A stretch of DNA of 64,000 nt from Aquabacterium sp. (GTDB lineage: Bacteria > Pseudomonadota > Gammaproteobacteria > Burkholderiales > Burkholderiaceae_C): the NCBI GenBank assembly GCA_023266355.1, contig JAHFQM010000001.1, forward strand, positions 704,115-768,114, given 5' to 3'. A model generated the notes under the pieces. The model did not search any database. It saw only the letters and a list, made by a program, of their open reading frames with translations, and was not told where the DNA came from. This document shows positions 54,263 to 62,498 of the stretch, piece by piece. The position numbers and the translations under genes were made by a program. How positions within the stretch are numbered: the first letter of the stretch is position 1; the number at the start of each line of letters is the position of its first letter.

Positions 54263-55362
54263 GCGGACTCCTTGCGGCTGGGGCGGCGCACGGACTGGCC
54301 CGGCCACCGTGCACCATCGCGCCACCACACCACCAGCAAAGCGGCGAAGGTCAGCGTGCCGTGCACGGCGAGCAGGGCGCCATCCCAGGGCAGCTTGCCG
54401 CGGCTCACCCAGGTCTGGCTCAGGCTCAGCAGGTTGAAGTACACGACGAACACCAGCAAGGCATACACCAGGTTCCAGCTGCTGTGGCGCCGTGCGTTGC
54501 CGGCGGCCAGGCTCAGGCCGGCCAGCACCATGTTGAAGGCGGCCCATACCAGGCCGAAGCGCCAGACCAGCTCGCCGCGCGCTTCGTTGGAGCGCAAGGC
54601 CAGCAGGGCCAGGGTGGGCAGGGAGCGCATGTCCGGCGCGACATCGCTGGGGTCGATGGCCTCGCCCATCCGCACCTTCGCCGTTTCAAAGCGCGACAAG
54701 GCCTTCTCCCCGGTGCTCAGGTCGGTCTGGGTGCGCTCGCCATGGCTCAGCACCAGGAAGCGCTGGCCGTCGATCACCTGCACCTGGCCCTGGTTGGCCG
54801 TCACCACGGCTTCCTGGCCATCGGCGGTGGTCACCATGAACACGTTGCGGCCGGATTGCAGCCCGTCGCTGTGGCTGTCGATGAAAAACACGCGCTTGCC
54901 ATCGGCCGAGACCTGGAACTGCCCCGGGGCCACGCGCGCCATGTCGGAGCGCTGTTCGTAGCGGTACTTCAGCACCTGCGTCTGGTTCTGTGCCCAGGGG
55001 CGGGCCATCAGCGCGGCGCCCGCCACCATCAGCAGCACGGGCCAGGCCATGCCCAGCAGCGGACGGATGAAGCTGGCCTGGCGCGCTCCGCTGGCCTGCC
55101 ACACCACCATCTCGCTGTCACGCCAGATGCGGCTGAGCACGGACACCACCGACACGAACAAGGCCAGCGCCAGCAGCACCGGCAACTGGCCGATGACGGT
55201 GTAGCTCAGCACCAGGCCGACGTCGGTGGGGGCCAGCGCACCTTTGGTGGCCTGGCTGAGGATGCGGATGAGCACCATGGTCAACAGCACGGTCAGCAAC
55301 ACCACGAGGGTGCCGCTGAAGCTGCGCCAGAGTTCTTTGCGGACGGAGGAATCGAATAACAT
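54259..55362 (-). CDS. lptF: LPS export ABC transporter permease LptF
   Basis: The product is 367 residues with M-L-F-D-S-S-V-R-K-E-L, six predicted membrane helices and the cytoplasmic V-V-W-Q-A-S-G-A-R coupling helix. It partners LptG and is transcribed divergently from pepA, with only 26 bp between the start codons. Confidence 0.92.
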   Translation of the reverse strand: MLFDSSVRKELWRSFSGTLVVLLTVLLTMVLIRILSQATKGALAPTDVGLVLSYTVIGQLPVLLALALFVSVVSVLSRIWRDSEMVVWQASGARQASFIRPLLGMAWPVLLMVAGAALMARPWAQNQTQVLKYRYEQRSDMARVAPGQFQVSADGKRVFFIDSHSDGLQSGRNVFMVTTADGQEAVVTANQGQVQVIDGQRFLVLSHGERTQTDLSTGEKALSRFETAKVRMGEAIDPSDVAPDMRSLPTLALLALRSNEARGELVWRFGLVWAAFNMVLAGLSLAAGNARRHSSWNLVYALLVFVVYFNLLSLSQTWVSRGKLPWDGALLAVHGTLTFAALLVVWWRDGARWPGQSVRRPSRKESA

Positions 55363-55388
55363 CGCTTGGGTCGATCAACCCGCGCATT

Positions 55389-57011
55389 ATGGACTTGCAC
55401 CGCATGGACTACCGTTCCGCCATCGCCCAAGGGCCCGCCCTGTCCCAGGTCAACGCCGACGCCCTCGTGCTGGTGCTGGCCCCCGAGCACAGCGCCGTTG
55501 CCAACCCCGAGCTGGACCGCCTGGTCAAGGAAGCGCTGGACAGTGGCGACTTCGCCCTCAAGGCCGGCCGCACCCTGTACCTGCACCGCCCCGCTGGCGT
55601 GAAGGCCCCGCGTCTGGTGCTGGTGGCCGCTGCCAACGCGCAAACCAAATCCCTCAAGGCCGCGGTGTCCAAGGGCGTGGCGGCACTGAAGGACAGCGCT
55701 GCCGCCCATGTGGCCGTGGCCCTGGCCGATGGCCTCCTGCCCGATGCCGACGCTGCCCAAGCCCTGGCCCAGGGCGTGGTGACCGCGGTGGCCGACACCA
55801 CCTACGTTTTCCGCGACACCAAGCCCAGTGCGCCCAAGCCCGGCGCCCTCAAGAAGATCACGCTGTTGCATGCCGCCGATGTGGCTGCGACGGTGAAGGC
55901 CGGCCTGGCCCAAGGCGAAGCCGTGGCCGAGGGCGTGACCCTGGCCCGCCACCTGGGCAACCTGCCGGCCAACCACTGCACGCCCTCGCACCTGGCCGCC
56001 GAGGCCCGCCGCATCGGCAAGGCCCACAAGCACATCGGTGTGCAGGTGCTGGAGCGCCCCGCGCTGGAAAAGCTCGGCATGGGCTCTTTCCTGTCGGTCA
56101 CCAACGGCTCCGCCGAGCCGCCGAAGTTCATCGTGCTGCGCTACGACGGCGCGGCGGCTTCGCACGCCCCCGTGGTGCTGGTGGGCAAGGGCATCACCTT
56201 CGACACCGGTGGCATCTCCCTCAAGCCCGGTGCGGGCATGGACGAGATGAAGTTCGACATGGGCGGTGCGGCCAGCGTGCTGGGCACCTTCCAGAGCCTG
56301 GCGCTGCTCAAGCCCAAGCTCAACGTGATCGGCCTCATCCCCACCTGCGAGAACATGCCCAGCGGCACGGCGACCAAGCCGGGTGACGTGGTCAAGAGCA
56401 TGTCGGGCCAGACCATCGAGGTGCTCAACACCGACGCCGAAGGCCGTCTGATCTTGTGCGATGCCCTGACCTACGCCGAGCGCTTCAAGCCCGCGGCCGT
56501 GGTGGACATCGCCACGCTGACCGGCGCCTGTGTCATCGCCCTGGGCAACATCCACAGTGGTTTGTTCTCGACCGACGACGAGCTGGCCCAGGCCCTGCTG
56601 AACGCCGGCCAGTCCAGCCTGGACACGGCCTGGCGCATGCCCCTGGACGAAGAGTACGGCGAGTCCCTCAAGAGCAATTTCGCCGACCTGGGCAATGTGG
56701 GAGGCCGCGAAGGTGGTGCCATCACCGCGGCGGTGTTCCTGAGCAAGTTCACCCAGGCCTACCGCTGGGCCCACCTCGACATCGCTGGCACGGCCTGGAA
56801 GTCGGGTGGCGCCAAAGGTGGCACAGGCCGCCCTGTGGGCCTGCTGACCCAGTTCCTGCTGGACCAGGCCGCGGCGGGCAAGGGCGCTTTGCAGCGCAAG
56901 GCCGAGGCCAAAAAGCCAGAGGCCAAACCTGCCGCCAAGACAGCCGCAAAGAAGGCCGGGGTCCGTAAGGCCGCCGCCAAGTCGGTCGTCAAGCCTGCGG
57001 CTCAGGCTTGA
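55389..57011 (+). CDS. pepA: Leucyl aminopeptidase PepA with basic C-terminal tail
   Basis: M17 aminopeptidase of 540 residues with the signature N-T-D-A-E-G-R-L and the metal and catalytic block V-G-K-G-I-T-F-D-T-G-G-I-S-L-K-P. After the normal family end (G-R-P-V-G-L-L-T-Q-F-L) it carries a tail of about 45 residues rich in Lys and Ala, resembling histone-H1-like DNA-binding tails. PepA is a DNA-binding accessory factor as well as a peptidase in E. coli, so the tail may strengthen DNA contact. ATG 55404 is an alternative start. Confidence 0.93.
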   Translation: MDLHRMDYRSAIAQGPALSQVNADALVLVLAPEHSAVANPELDRLVKEALDSGDFALKAGRTLYLHRPAGVKAPRLVLVAAANAQTKSLKAAVSKGVAALKDSAAAHVAVALADGLLPDADAAQALAQGVVTAVADTTYVFRDTKPSAPKPGALKKITLLHAADVAATVKAGLAQGEAVAEGVTLARHLGNLPANHCTPSHLAAEARRIGKAHKHIGVQVLERPALEKLGMGSFLSVTNGSAEPPKFIVLRYDGAAASHAPVVLVGKGITFDTGGISLKPGAGMDEMKFDMGGAASVLGTFQSLALLKPKLNVIGLIPTCENMPSGTATKPGDVVKSMSGQTIEVLNTDAEGRLILCDALTYAERFKPAAVVDIATLTGACVIALGNIHSGLFSTDDELAQALLNAGQSSLDTAWRMPLDEEYGESLKSNFADLGNVGGREGGAITAAVFLSKFTQAYRWAHLDIAGTAWKSGGAKGGTGRPVGLLTQFLLDQAAAGKGALQRKAEAKKPEAKPAAKTAAKKAGVRKAAAKSVVKPAAQA

Positions 57012-57027
57012 GCCAAGGTTCACCACC

Positions 57028-57474
57028 ATGCCCCAGGTCGAGTTCCACCACGGCATCGGCGACAAGCAGGCCTACGCCTGCCGCCTGTTGCGCAAAGCCA
57101 GCCGCGCGGGTGTGCAGTTGGTGGTGACGGGCGACGTCGCGGCGCTGCAGGCGCTGGACCGCCTGCTGTGGGTGTTCGACGACCAGGAGTTCCTGCCCCA
57201 TGTGCTCAGCACCGGCGGTGCCAGCCTGCCTGAGCGCCTGCACGCCACGCCGGTCTGGTTGTCCGACGACCCGGCCTCGGTGCCGGGGGCGCGCAGCGTG
57301 CTGGTCAACCTGGGCCGCGAAGTGCCGCCGGGCGCAGAGCGGTTTGATCGGCTGTTCGATCTCGTCTCCAGCCAGCCAGACGACCGCCAGGAGGGCCGCG
57401 CCCGCTGGAAAGCCTATGCCGCGCGCGGCTGGGACGTGCGCCCGCACGAGGTCAAGGAAGGTGCCGCACCATGA
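57028..57474 (+). CDS. holC: DNA polymerase III chi subunit
   Basis: The product is 148 residues with V-E-F-H-H-G-I-G-D-K, Y-A-C-R-L-L-R-K-A and a central W-V-F-D-D-Q-E-F-L-P-H, as in HolC. Chi links the clamp loader to SSB. The pepA-holC order is common in proteobacteria. It ends in an ATGA overlap with the next gene. Confidence 0.9.
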   Translation: MPQVEFHHGIGDKQAYACRLLRKASRAGVQLVVTGDVAALQALDRLLWVFDDQEFLPHVLSTGGASLPERLHATPVWLSDDPASVPGARSVLVNLGREVPPGAERFDRLFDLVSSQPDDRQEGRARWKAYAARGWDVRPHEVKEGAAP

Positions 57475-57812
57475 ACACATTGTCCCGACCCCACCCAGCG
57501 CAGGTGCCCACGCTGACCGAGGTCATCGAGGTGGACGAACTCGCCCCAACCGCCACGCCCGCCGCACCTCAGCCCATCCCGCTGGACAGCCTGCCCGTGC
57601 TGGAGGGGCAGCTCGCACAGCGCGTGCTCAACGACGTGCAGCGCCAGATCGACAGCATGCTGGAGTTCCGCCTGCGCGAAGCCCTGGCGCCCGTGCTCGC
57701 GCGGCACAGCGAGGCCATCGTCCGTGAGCTGAAAGACGAGCTGGCACGCACCATGCGTGACGTGGTGGCGCGGTCGGTGGCCCAGGAAGTCGCCAAACTG
57801 CGTCTGCGCTGA
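57471..57812 (+). CDS. Small hypothetical protein, helical C-terminus
   Basis: The product is 113 residues: a Pro/Thr-rich first half and an amphipathic, probably coiled-coil second half (L-A-Q-R-V-L-N-D-V-Q-R-Q-I-D to the end). It has no signal peptide. Translationally coupled to holC by ATGA, a position often held by small helical proteins in Burkholderiales. Function not recognisable. Confidence 0.7.
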   Translation: MNTLSRPHPAQVPTLTEVIEVDELAPTATPAAPQPIPLDSLPVLEGQLAQRVLNDVQRQIDSMLEFRLREALAPVLARHSEAIVRELKDELARTMRDVVARSVAQEVAKLRLR

Positions 57813-57878
57813 GCCGCCACGAAGGGCTGCGCCGGCCCGCTCCGTGATCCCTTGTCCCTGAATGTCAACGAGGTGAAG

Positions 57879-59036
57879 ATGACCCAGAACCCCACCCTCA
57901 GCAAGCTCCTGCCACTGTCCGCCCTGCTGGCCCTCGGCCTGTCGTCGCTGCAGGTGCAGGCGCAGACCGTTGTGCAGACCATTGTGCGCATCGGCCACGT
58001 CGGCCCCGTGTCTGGCCCGCAGGCCCATTACGGCCGCGACAACGAGAACGGCGCCCGCATGGCCGTTGAAGAGCTCAACGCCCAGGGCTTGAGCATCGGC
58101 GGTAAGAAGGTCAAGTTCGAGCTGGTGGCCGAAGACGACGCTGCCGACCCGAAGCAGGGCACGGCGGCGGCGCAAAAGCTCTGTGACGCCAAGGTCAACG
58201 GCGTGGTCGGTCACCTCAACTCGGGCACGACCATCCCGGCGGCCAAGGTGTACAACCAATGCGGCCTGCCCATGATCTCGCCCTCGGCCACCAACCCGGA
58301 GCTCACGACCCTGGGCTACAAGCAGGTCTTCCGCCTGCTGGCCAATGACAACGCCCTGGGTGCCGGCCTGGCCAACCACGCAGCGCACACGCTCAAGCTC
58401 AAGAAGGTCGCCATCATCGACGACCGCACGGCTTACGGCAAAGGCGTGGCCGATGTGTTCGCCAAGACGGCGAAGGAGCTGGGCCTGGAGGTGGTCAGCC
58501 AGCAGTACACCAACGACAAGGCGGTGGACTTCATGGCCATCCTCACGGCCATCAAGAACAAGAAGCCGGATGGCATTTTCTTCGGTGGCATGGACCCGCA
58601 AGCCGGCCCCATGCTGCGCCAGATGCAGAACCTGGGCCTGACCAAGGCCTATGTGTTTGGCGGCGATGGCATCTGCACCGACAAGCTGATGGAGTTGTCC
58701 AGCGGTGCCAAGACCCTGGGCAATGTGGTGTGCGCCGTGGGCGGTGCGTCGCTCGACAAACTGCCCGCGGGCCAGGCCTGGCGCGCCAAGTACGAGGCGC
58801 GTTTCCCCAAGCAGTTCCAGGTGTACTCGCCTTACACCTACGACGCGACCATGGTGCTGGTCGATGCCATGAAGCGCGCCAATTCCACCGACCCCAAGGT
58901 GTACGGCCCCAAGCTGGTGGAGGCTGCTTACCAGGGCGTGACGGCCAAGGTGATGTTCGAGCCCAACGGCGAACTCAAGAACCCGGCCATGACGCTTTAC
59001 ACCTACAAAGATGGCAAGAAAGTCGCCCTCAACTGA
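57879..59036 (+). CDS. Branched-chain amino-acid ABC transporter substrate-binding protein
   Basis: The product is 385 residues from ATG 57879, with GAGGTG just upstream. Signal peptide (ends near VQAQT), then the type I periplasmic fold with I-G-H-V-G-P-V-S-G-P-Q-A-H-Y-G, V-G-H-L-N-S-G-T-T-I-P and Y-S-P-Y-T-Y-D-A. This is a LivJ/LivK-type binding protein. No permease or ATPase genes accompany it here. Confidence 0.88.
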   Translation: MTQNPTLSKLLPLSALLALGLSSLQVQAQTVVQTIVRIGHVGPVSGPQAHYGRDNENGARMAVEELNAQGLSIGGKKVKFELVAEDDAADPKQGTAAAQKLCDAKVNGVVGHLNSGTTIPAAKVYNQCGLPMISPSATNPELTTLGYKQVFRLLANDNALGAGLANHAAHTLKLKKVAIIDDRTAYGKGVADVFAKTAKELGLEVVSQQYTNDKAVDFMAILTAIKNKKPDGIFFGGMDPQAGPMLRQMQNLGLTKAYVFGGDGICTDKLMELSSGAKTLGNVVCAVGGASLDKLPAGQAWRAKYEARFPKQFQVYSPYTYDATMVLVDAMKRANSTDPKVYGPKLVEAAYQGVTAKVMFEPNGELKNPAMTLYTYKDGKKVALN

Positions 59037-59055
59037 GGGATCTGGCTCAAATCCT

Positions 59056-59064
59056 TGCTAGAAT
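59056..59064 (+). promoter_or_regulatory. Extended -10 promoter for tRNA-Ser
   Basis: TGCTAGAAT combines an extended -10 TG with TAGAAT, one mismatch from TATAAT, ending 10 bp before the tRNA. No good -35 is visible. Confidence 0.45.
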
Positions 59065-59074
59065 GCAGGGCTTC

Positions 59075-59165
<91 letters not shown>

Positions 59166-59174
59166 AAAAGATTC

Positions 59175-59210
59175 AAGCCCTTGATGATCGCTCATCAAGG
59201 GCTTTTTTCT
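59175..59210 (+). terminator. Intrinsic terminator after tRNA-Ser
   Basis: A perfect 13-bp stem, AAGCCCTTGATGA (59175-59187) with TCATCAAGGGCTT (59192-59204), has a 4-nt loop and a run of six T. Confidence 0.95.
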
Positions 59211-59231
59211 TGGCCCGCAGGTTCCCCCGGT

Positions 59232-59588
59232 TCAGGCCTTGCGAACGAACTCGGACTTCAGCTTCATCGGTCCAATGCCATCGATCTTGCAGTCGATGTC
59301 GTGGTCACCGTCGATCAGGCGGATGTTCTTCACCTTGGTGCCGACCTTGACGACCGAGGACGAGCCCTTGATCTTCAGGTCCTTGATGACGGTGACGCTG
59401 TCGCCGTCCTGCAGCACTTGGCCGTTGGCATCTTTCCAGACGCGCGCGGCATCGTCTGCAGCACCCGTCGCTTCGGCCTGTTGAGGCCATTCGTGTGCGC
59501 ACTCGGGGCACACGAACTGGCCTGCGTCTGCATAGACATACGCAGACGCACACTTCGGGCAGGCGGGGAGCGCCTGATCGCCGCTCAA
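59232..59588 (-). CDS. yjdM: YjdM/PhnA-like zinc-ribbon protein
   Basis: The product is 118 residues with N-terminal zinc ribbon C-P-K-C...C-P-E-C, then the PhnA SH3-like domain V-W-K-D-A-N-G-x2[19 protein letters not shown]. No standard ATG exists. TTG 59588 is chosen because it overlaps the stop of the tolC frame (TTGA) and has GGAAAG 6 nt upstream, with the protein then starting [10 protein letters not shown]. Function in phosphonate use is doubtful for this family. Confidence 0.8.
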   Translation of the reverse strand: MSGDQALPACPKCASAYVYADAGQFVCPECAHEWPQQAEATGAADDAARVWKDANGQVLQDGDSVTVIKDLKIKGSSSVVKVGTKVKNIRLIDGDHDIDCKIDGIGPMKLKSEFVRKA

Positions 59589-61456
59589 CGGTTGCTTTCC
59601 TTGACGATCACCCACTGCTGTGCTTCCTGGCGCCAGGTCAGCAGCTTGGCCGCCTGGTCCTTGAAGTTGGCCGAGGTGTAGGTCTGGGTGAAGGCGGTCT
59701 GGACGGCATCGCCCTGGGCGGAGGCTTTGATGCCGTCGAGCTTCAGGTCGATGGTGCCTTCCTTGCCCACCAGGCGGCGGCGCTCTTGCGTCCACTTGGC
59801 GTGCGTGCTGCGCGCGGGTGCGAACGCCTTGCTGTAGAAGCTCAGGTAGCGCTCAACGTCCTTGGCGCGCCAGGAAGCGGCCCAGTCGTCCAGGCGCTGG
59901 GAGACGGTCTGCACGGCGGCTGCATCTGCGACGATCGCGGTGGCCGGCGCGACTGCGGGGGCTGCCACAGGGACGGCCACCGGCGCCAGGCCAACTTGCT
60001 TGCGGGCACGGGCATCGAGCTCTTCGCGGGGCGTGACTGGCACGTCCACCGAGGTGGCGGGGCAGCGCTGGGCGGCATCGCTGGCGGCTTGCCAGTCCTT
60101 GACCAGGGCGGCTTGGTCGTCGTTGGTGCGCGACAGGCCCAGGTTGGCCACCAGCGTGTTGCGGGCGGCCTGGGTGCGCGCGTGGGCCAGTTGCAGATCG
60201 GCGTCGGCGTTGGCGAAGGCGCGCTTGGCGGTGTACAGCTCGTTTTCGGCGTTCAGCAGGTCCAGCAGGCTGCGCTGGCCGATGTCGAACTGCTGGCGGT
60301 AGGCGTCACGGGCCTTCTCGATGGCCAGGACGTTGCGGTCCAGGGCGGCCAGTTGCAGCTTGGCGCGGTTGATGTCGTTTTGGGCGATGGCGGCGGTCTG
60401 GCGCACATCGCGGCAGGCCTTGTCACGCTGGTCGGCGGCCTAGTTGATCAGGTCGGCGTATTGCTTGACGCGGGCGGTGTCGGAGCCACCTTTGTAGAGG
60501 TTCCAGTTCAGCAGGATTTCGGCGGACGTGGCGCTCTTGCGGTCGCGCAGGCCGTCGAAGTTCTTGCCGGCACCGGTACGCAGGCGGGCTTCGACGCGAG
60601 GCTGGAAGGGGCTTTCCTTGGTGCTGGCGTCGGCTTGCACTGCGCGCAGGTTCTCGATGGCGGCGCTGATGTTGGCGTTCTTGGCCAGCGCCTGGGCGAT
60701 CAGCTCGGCGTTGTCGGCCTTGAGGCTGGTTTCCAGGTTGGGCGCGGCAGGCAGCTTGGCGGCAGGCACGTCGCCAACCAAGCGCAGGAAGCGCGCGCTG
60801 ACGTCGTGCAGGTTGGCCACTTCGGTGGTCATGTTGGACTCGGCCAGGGCCAGGCGGGCGTTGGCCTGCTCGGAGTCCACGCCGCGGCCGACACCGGCTT
60901 TGAACTTGGATTGCAGCTGGTCGAACACGTACTTGTGCTGGGTGTAGTTGTCTTCGGCCAGTTGCACCAGCTTGCGGAAACGCAGCACGTCGAGGTAGGC
61001 GCGGGCGGCTTCCAGGGCGGTGTCTTCGGTGGTGGCCAGGAACTCGAAGTAGCGCACGGTGCGGGCATGGCCCAGGCGCTCGACTTCTTTGGCCGTGAGG
61101 CGACCATCCCACAGCACCTGGTTGGCCGTCAGGGCCACGCCGCTGCGGGTGAAGCTCAGCGAATCAGGGTTGCGGGTGGAGATCTTGTCCTTGTCGCGAC
61201 CGACGTCGGCCGAGAGGTCCAGCGTGGGGTAGAAGCCACCGCGGGCCACGTCCACCTCGTTGGTGGCGGCGCGCAGGGCGTTCAGGCGCGCGGTGACCTC
61301 GGGGTTGGTGTCGATGGCTTTTTGCACGGCCGCTGCCATGCCGCTGACGCTGTTGCCCGCGTTGGCTGATTGGGCGTGGGCCACGCAGGACAGCGTTGCC
61401 AGGGCCAGGGCGGTCAGTCCGGAACTCAGGGCGGATGTCAGGGGCTGGTGTGTCAC
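59585..61456 (-). pseudogene. tolC: TolC family outer-membrane channel interrupted by an in-frame amber codon
   Basis: From GTG 61456 (GAGGT about 5-6 nt upstream) the frame encodes a signal peptide and the first TolC repeat, then stops at TAG 60442-60440 after Y-A-D-L-I-N. The same frame resumes immediately with A-A-D-Q-R-D-K-A-C-R-D-V-R-Q-T and the rest of the TolC fold, F-D-I-G-Q-R-S-L-L-D-L-L-N-A-E-N-E-L-Y, so no frameshift is involved. A CAG-to-TAG change is likely. After the channel domain an Ala/Pro linker leads to an NTF2/SnoaL-like domain of about 110 residues. Next to lapG/lapD it is probably the LapE channel of a type I secretion system. The interruption could be real or a sequence error. 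Confidence 0.8.
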
Positions 61457-61717
61457 TGTGAACCTCGTCGTTGGATGCGGAATGGGAAAGGAAACAGCTT
61501 TTTCGGCCATTTCCGTCCCTAATTGAATGGGGGCCTGTTTCACAAATATTTTCGCATCAATCCCACAATGCGCATTTGGCCTTCCGCGCCCAAATGGGCG
61601 ATGCGGTGCAAGAACGAGACAGGTGGGCGGGCAAACGGTGGGTGCGCATGGCCCGTTTGCCATGGTGCGTTGTGCAGTTTTCCGTCAAGTTTGCGGCTGT
61701 GAAGCCGATGTCAAACC

Positions 61718-62452
61718 GTGTCCCAAGACCTCCTGTTCCGACACCGCTGCTGGCAGTTCTGCGCCTGCGTGACGTCCCGTCGCGTGAGGGAGGGGTGGGC
61801 GCACGCGTGGCCCAGGGGGCTGATCGGTGCGCTGAGCCTGGTTTTGCTGCTGCTCAGCGGCTGGGGCCTGGCCTGGGATTCGCCAAAGCTGCTGGTGCAG
61901 GCCCAGAAAGTCAACCCGGCGGCCGTGCAGCGGGCGCAAGCCCTGGTGCAATTGATTGGTGAGGCGGCGGCGCAGGACGAAGAATCGCGCCTGAAATCGG
62001 TCAATGTCTTTTTCAACCGGCAAATCCTGTACCGCGACGACCGGGAGGTTTGGGGCGTGGTGGATTACTGGGCATCCCCCCTGGAAACCCTGGGCAAAGG
62101 GCAGGGTGACTGCGAAGATTTCGCCATTGGCAAGTATTTCTCCTTGCTGGCAGCGGGCGTGCCCAGTGTGAAGATGCGGCTGGTGTATGTGCGGGCCCAA
62201 ATTGGCGCCATCATCCAGGCCCACATGGTGTTGGCCTATTACCCGGAACCCGATGCCGAGCCCCTCATCCTGGACAATCTGCTGACCGACATCCGACCGG
62301 CCTCGCGCCGCCCTGACCTGATCCCTGTTTTCAGCTTCAATGCCGAAGGCTTGTGGCAAGGTGTGGCTGGTGCGAGTGCCGGCGACCCTTCGGCGCGCTT
62401 GTCGCGCTGGCGCGAGGTGCTGGTGAAGGCCAAAGCCGAGGGGTGGTGGTGA
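61718..62452 (+). CDS. lapG: LapG-like periplasmic cysteine protease (BTLCP family)
   Basis: The product is 244 residues from GTG 61718, with an N-terminal hydrophobic segment and the transglutaminase-like catalytic triad C132 (Q-G-D-C-E-D-F-A-I), H169 (A-H-M-V-L) and D186 (L-D-N-L). LapG cleaves the retention domain of LapA-type adhesins, releasing biofilm cells, and is held inactive by LapD when c-di-GMP is high. The start is uncertain because no ribosome binding site is clear. Followed 46 bp later by lapD. Confidence 0.88.
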   Translation: MSQDLLFRHRCWQFCACVTSRRVREGWAHAWPRGLIGALSLVLLLLSGWGLAWDSPKLLVQAQKVNPAAVQRAQALVQLIGEAAAQDEESRLKSVNVFFNRQILYRDDREVWGVVDYWASPLETLGKGQGDCEDFAIGKYFSLLAAGVPSVKMRLVYVRAQIGAIIQAHMVLAYYPEPDAEPLILDNLLTDIRPASRRPDLIPVFSFNAEGLWQGVAGASAGDPSARLSRWREVLVKAKAEGWW

Positions 62453-62498
62453 CGCGCGCCATGCACACCGACACAACAAAGAACCCAGAGAACCTCCC

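Noticed and set aside
60407..60442. Programmed frameshift or intein as explanation for the tolC interruption
   Set aside because: Both halves are in the same frame with no insertion and only one stop codon, so a point change is sufficient.
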